NCBI RefSeq assembly: GCF_009497895.1
Contig: NZ_CP033116.1
Span: 2,232,001 to 2,296,000 of the forward strand
Direction of reading: 5' to 3'
Source of the DNA: Halopseudomonas pelagia
GTDB taxonomy: Bacteria > Pseudomonadota > Gammaproteobacteria > Pseudomonadales > Pseudomonadaceae
DNA: 64,000 nucleotides
Shown here: positions 62,016 to 64,000 of the stretch, one piece after another
Position numbering within the stretch: the stretch's first letter is position 1
Layout of the letters: each line of letters opens with the position of its first letter
Notes under the pieces: model-generated
Databases searched by the model: none
Told to the model about the DNA's origin: nothing
The model's input: the letters and a program-made list of their open reading frames with translations, nothing else
Program-made: the position numbers and the translations under genes

Positions 62016-64000
62016 AGGGCCACCTCGGCAATTTCCTTGACCGCAATGCGGCGGAATTCGTTTTTAAGCTCTTCCTTCTCGATGCGTTCTTTCCAGGGAT
62101 CCTGTTCAAACGAGAGGGAAAACAGCAGGCGCTCATGCAAAGCCTTGCGACGCTCGGCATCTTCCAGCACACCCTTCTTGATGTGCTCCAGACCGACGCG
62201 GTGCATGTAGTGCACGGTGCGTTCCAGATAGAAGGCTTCTTCACGGTAGAGCTGCAGGAAGGCCAGGCTGTATTCCATCACCTCGGCTTCGGTCTTGACC
62301 TTGACGAAGAACTCGCCAGCTTCGGTCTTTATGCCACCGTTGCCGCCGATATACAGCTCCCAGCCGGAGTCCACGCCGATAATGCCAATATCCTTGATGC
62401 CGGATTCTGCACAGTTGCGCGGGCAACCGGACACCGCCAGCTTGACCTTGTGTGGCGACCACATGTTGAACAGCGCATGCTCCAGGTCGATGCCCATCTG
62501 CGTCGAATTCTGCGTACCAAAGCGGCAGAATTCGCTGCCTACGCAGGTTTTTACCGTGCGGATGGATTTGCCGTAGGCGTGGCCCGAGGGCATATCCAGA
62601 TCCTTCCAGACCGCGGGCAGATCCTCTTTCTTAATGCCGAGCAGATCGATCCGCTGGCCACCGGTGACCTTGACCATGGGCACCTGATACTTGTCGGCTA
62701 CATCGGCGATCCGGCGCAGCTCCGCCGCATTGGTAATGCCGCCCCACATGCGTGGAATAACCGAGTAGGTACCGTCTTTCTGGATATTGGCGTGGGCGCG
62801 CTCGTTGATAAAGCGCGACTGCGGATCGTCCTTGGCCTCGCCTGGCCAGGTGGAGATCAGGTAATAGTTCAGCGCCGGGCGGCAGGTGGCGCAGCCGTTC
62901 GGCGTGCGCCATTCCATAAAGCGCATGGCATCGGGAATACTGATCAGGTGGTGCTCGCGAATCGCCTTGCGGACCTGGCCGTGATTCAGATCGGTACAGC
63001 CGCACACGGCTTTCTCGCTCTTGGGCTTTACATCAGCGGCGCCGCCCACGGTGTTAATCACGATCTGCTCGACCAGGCCGGTGCAGGAGCCACAGGAACT
63101 GGCAGCCTTGGTGTGCTTTTTCACGTCATCGACGCTGAACAGGCCGTGCTCCTGGATCGCCTTGACGATGGTGCCCTTGCATACGCCGTTGCAGCCGCAG
63201 ACTTCCATGTCATCGGGCATGTTGGTGGTCTTGCTCTGACCCTGGTGGCCGGTATCACCAATGGCGTTTTCGCCAAACATCAGGTGGTCCCGGATCTCGT
63301 GAATGTTGTGGCTTTCCTTGACCATGCGGAAGTACCAGCCGCCGTCGGCGGTGTCCCCGTACAGGCAGGCGCCGACCAGGATGTTGTTTCTGATCACCAG
63401 CTTCTTGTACACGCCACCGATGGGGTCGGACAGCGTAATCACTTCGCTGTCGTCATCGCCCATGAACTCGCCAGCGGAGAACAGGTCGATGCCGGTAACC
63501 TTGAGTTTGGTCGAGGTGACCGAGCCTTCGTAGCGACCATAACCGAGCATGGCCAGGTGATTGGCGCAGACCTTGGCTTGTTCAAACAGTGGCGCAACCA
63601 GACCGTAGGCGATGCCCCGGTGGCTGGCACATTCGCCGATGGCGTAGATCTTCGGATCGTAGGTTTGCAGCGTATCGCTGACCAGAATGCCTCGATTGCA
63701 GGCCAGGCCAGCGCTTTCTGCCAGATCGGTATTCGGGCGGATGCCGGCGGCCATGACCACCAGGTCGGCGGGAATTTCGCTGCCATCCTTGAAGCGCACG
63801 GCTTTGACCCGGCCCTTGCCATCATCCAGCAACGCGCTGGTGAACTGTGGCAGCAGGAACTTCAGTCCGCGCTCTTCCAGCGAACCCTGGAGCAAATTTC
63901 CCGCGGTGCGATCCAACTGGCGTTCCAGCAGCCATTCACCGATATGCACGACGGTGACTTCCATACCGCGCATCTTCAGCCCGTTGGCCGCTTCCAGGCC
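62012..64000 (-). CDS. nirB: Nitrite reductase [NAD(P)H] large subunit, N-terminus beyond the window
   Basis: 663 codons of the C-terminal part are visible. The frame runs to the window edge (GLEAANGLKMRGMEVTVVH at the last bases), so about 180 residues are missing. Present are the rest of the FAD/NAD domain (VVMAAGIRPNTDLAESAGL), the two BFD-like [2Fe-2S] segments (CGCNGVCKG with SCGSCTGLV, and CGCTDLNHGQ with CATCRPAL), and the siroheme/[4Fe-4S] domain with CVGSEFCRFG and SGCPRNCAES. It reduces nitrite to ammonium with NAD(P)H. CobA downstream supplies the siroheme pathway. No defect is seen in the visible part. Confidence 0.95.
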   Translation of the reverse strand, partial: GLEAANGLKMRGMEVTVVHIGEWLLERQLDRTAGNLLQGSLEERGLKFLLPQFTSALLDDGKGRVKAVRFKDGSEIPADLVVMAAGIRPNTDLAESAGLACNRGILVSDTLQTYDPKIYAIGECASHRGIAYGLVAPLFEQAKVCANHLAMLGYGRYEGSVTSTKLKVTGIDLFSAGEFMGDDDSEVITLSDPIGGVYKKLVIRNNILVGACLYGDTADGGWYFRMVKESHNIHEIRDHLMFGENAIGDTGHQGQSKTTNMPDDMEVCGCNGVCKGTIVKAIQEHGLFSVDDVKKHTKAASSCGSCTGLVEQIVINTVGGAADVKPKSEKAVCGCTDLNHGQVRKAIREHHLISIPDAMRFMEWRTPNGCATCRPALNYYLISTWPGEAKDDPQSRFINERAHANIQKDGTYSVIPRMWGGITNAAELRRIADVADKYQVPMVKVTGGQRIDLLGIKKEDLPAVWKDLDMPSGHAYGKSIRTVKTCVGSEFCRFGTQNSTQMGIDLEHALFNMWSPHKVKLAVSGCPRNCAESGIKDIGIIGVDSGWELYIGGNGGIKTEAGEFFVKVKTEAEVMEYSLAFLQLYREEAFYLERTVHYMHRVGLEHIKKGVLEDAERRKALHERLLFSLSFEQDPWKERIEKEELKNEFRRIAVKEIAEVAL

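Overview
This is a gene-dense, moderately high-G+C chromosomal window from a gammaproteobacterium of the Pseudomonas / Halopseudomonas type. The assignment is inferred from protein sequences and gene order. The blocks gltA-sdhCDAB-sucAB-lpd-sucCD, htpG plus a dienelactone hydrolase-like gene, and nirBD-nasA-cobA are arranged as I remember them in Pseudomonas aeruginosa. Short intergenic repeats of Pseudomonas REP style also occur. I see no rRNA, insertion sequence, prophage, integrase, CRISPR array or replication origin.

Layout. 1-9732 (minus): part of a type VI secretion cluster, transcribed tssA-B-C-E-F-G-H(clpV) and then a sigma-54 activator cut by the window edge. Its 685-base upstream region is AT-rich, strongly patterned and has no convincing gene. 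10418-11768 (minus): a lipoprotein C39-like cysteine peptidase paired with a small membrane protein (PA2778/PA2779-type families). 11961-13244: a PuuB-like gamma-glutamylputrescine oxidoreductase. 13341-16977: an EmrAB-type efflux pair with a divergent LysR regulator. 17005-19085: gltX, then a tRNA-Ala / tRNA-Glu / tRNA-Ala operon with its own promoter and terminator. 19198-24259: a potassium-uptake cluster, trkH, a shortened KdpD-like kinase, a KdpE-like regulator and trkA. Both the trkH and trkA leaders carry a direct repeat with the geometry of the E. coli KdpE site. 24273-31803: a lysine/arginine/ornithine decarboxylase (LdcA-like), a thioesterase, ppnP and an RND efflux permease/adaptor pair.

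32096-53641: a beta-hydroxyacid dehydrogenase, a small Cys-cluster protein, then the TCA block. gltA (minus) diverges from sdhCDAB, sucA, sucB, lpd, sucC and sucD, giving citrate synthase, succinate dehydrogenase, 2-oxoglutarate dehydrogenase and succinyl-CoA synthetase. After it come a DUF599 membrane protein, a MAPEG protein, a very acidic small lipoprotein, two overlapping PaaI-like thioesterases with a hypothetical membrane protein, htpG behind a textbook RpoH promoter, and a secreted dienelactone hydrolase-like protein. 53928-57772: a permease of uncertain substrate with a leader that can form competing hairpins, an Atm1-type ABC exporter preceded by seven tandem GCCGCTT units, and an NTF2-like protein. 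57814-64000 (minus): the assimilatory nitrate block nirB (cut by the window edge), nirD, nasA and cobA. CobA makes the siroheme precursor that NirB needs.

Most of the window is core metabolism. The parts most likely to reward work are regulatory: the paired KdpE-like boxes on a Trk system, the T6SS control region with three 18-bp TGCGCA elements and a candidate sigma-54 promoter, the competing hairpins before the permease, the peptidase/membrane-protein pair, and a family of AAGCTTCAAG / GCGGCAAG repeats found just after stop codons.
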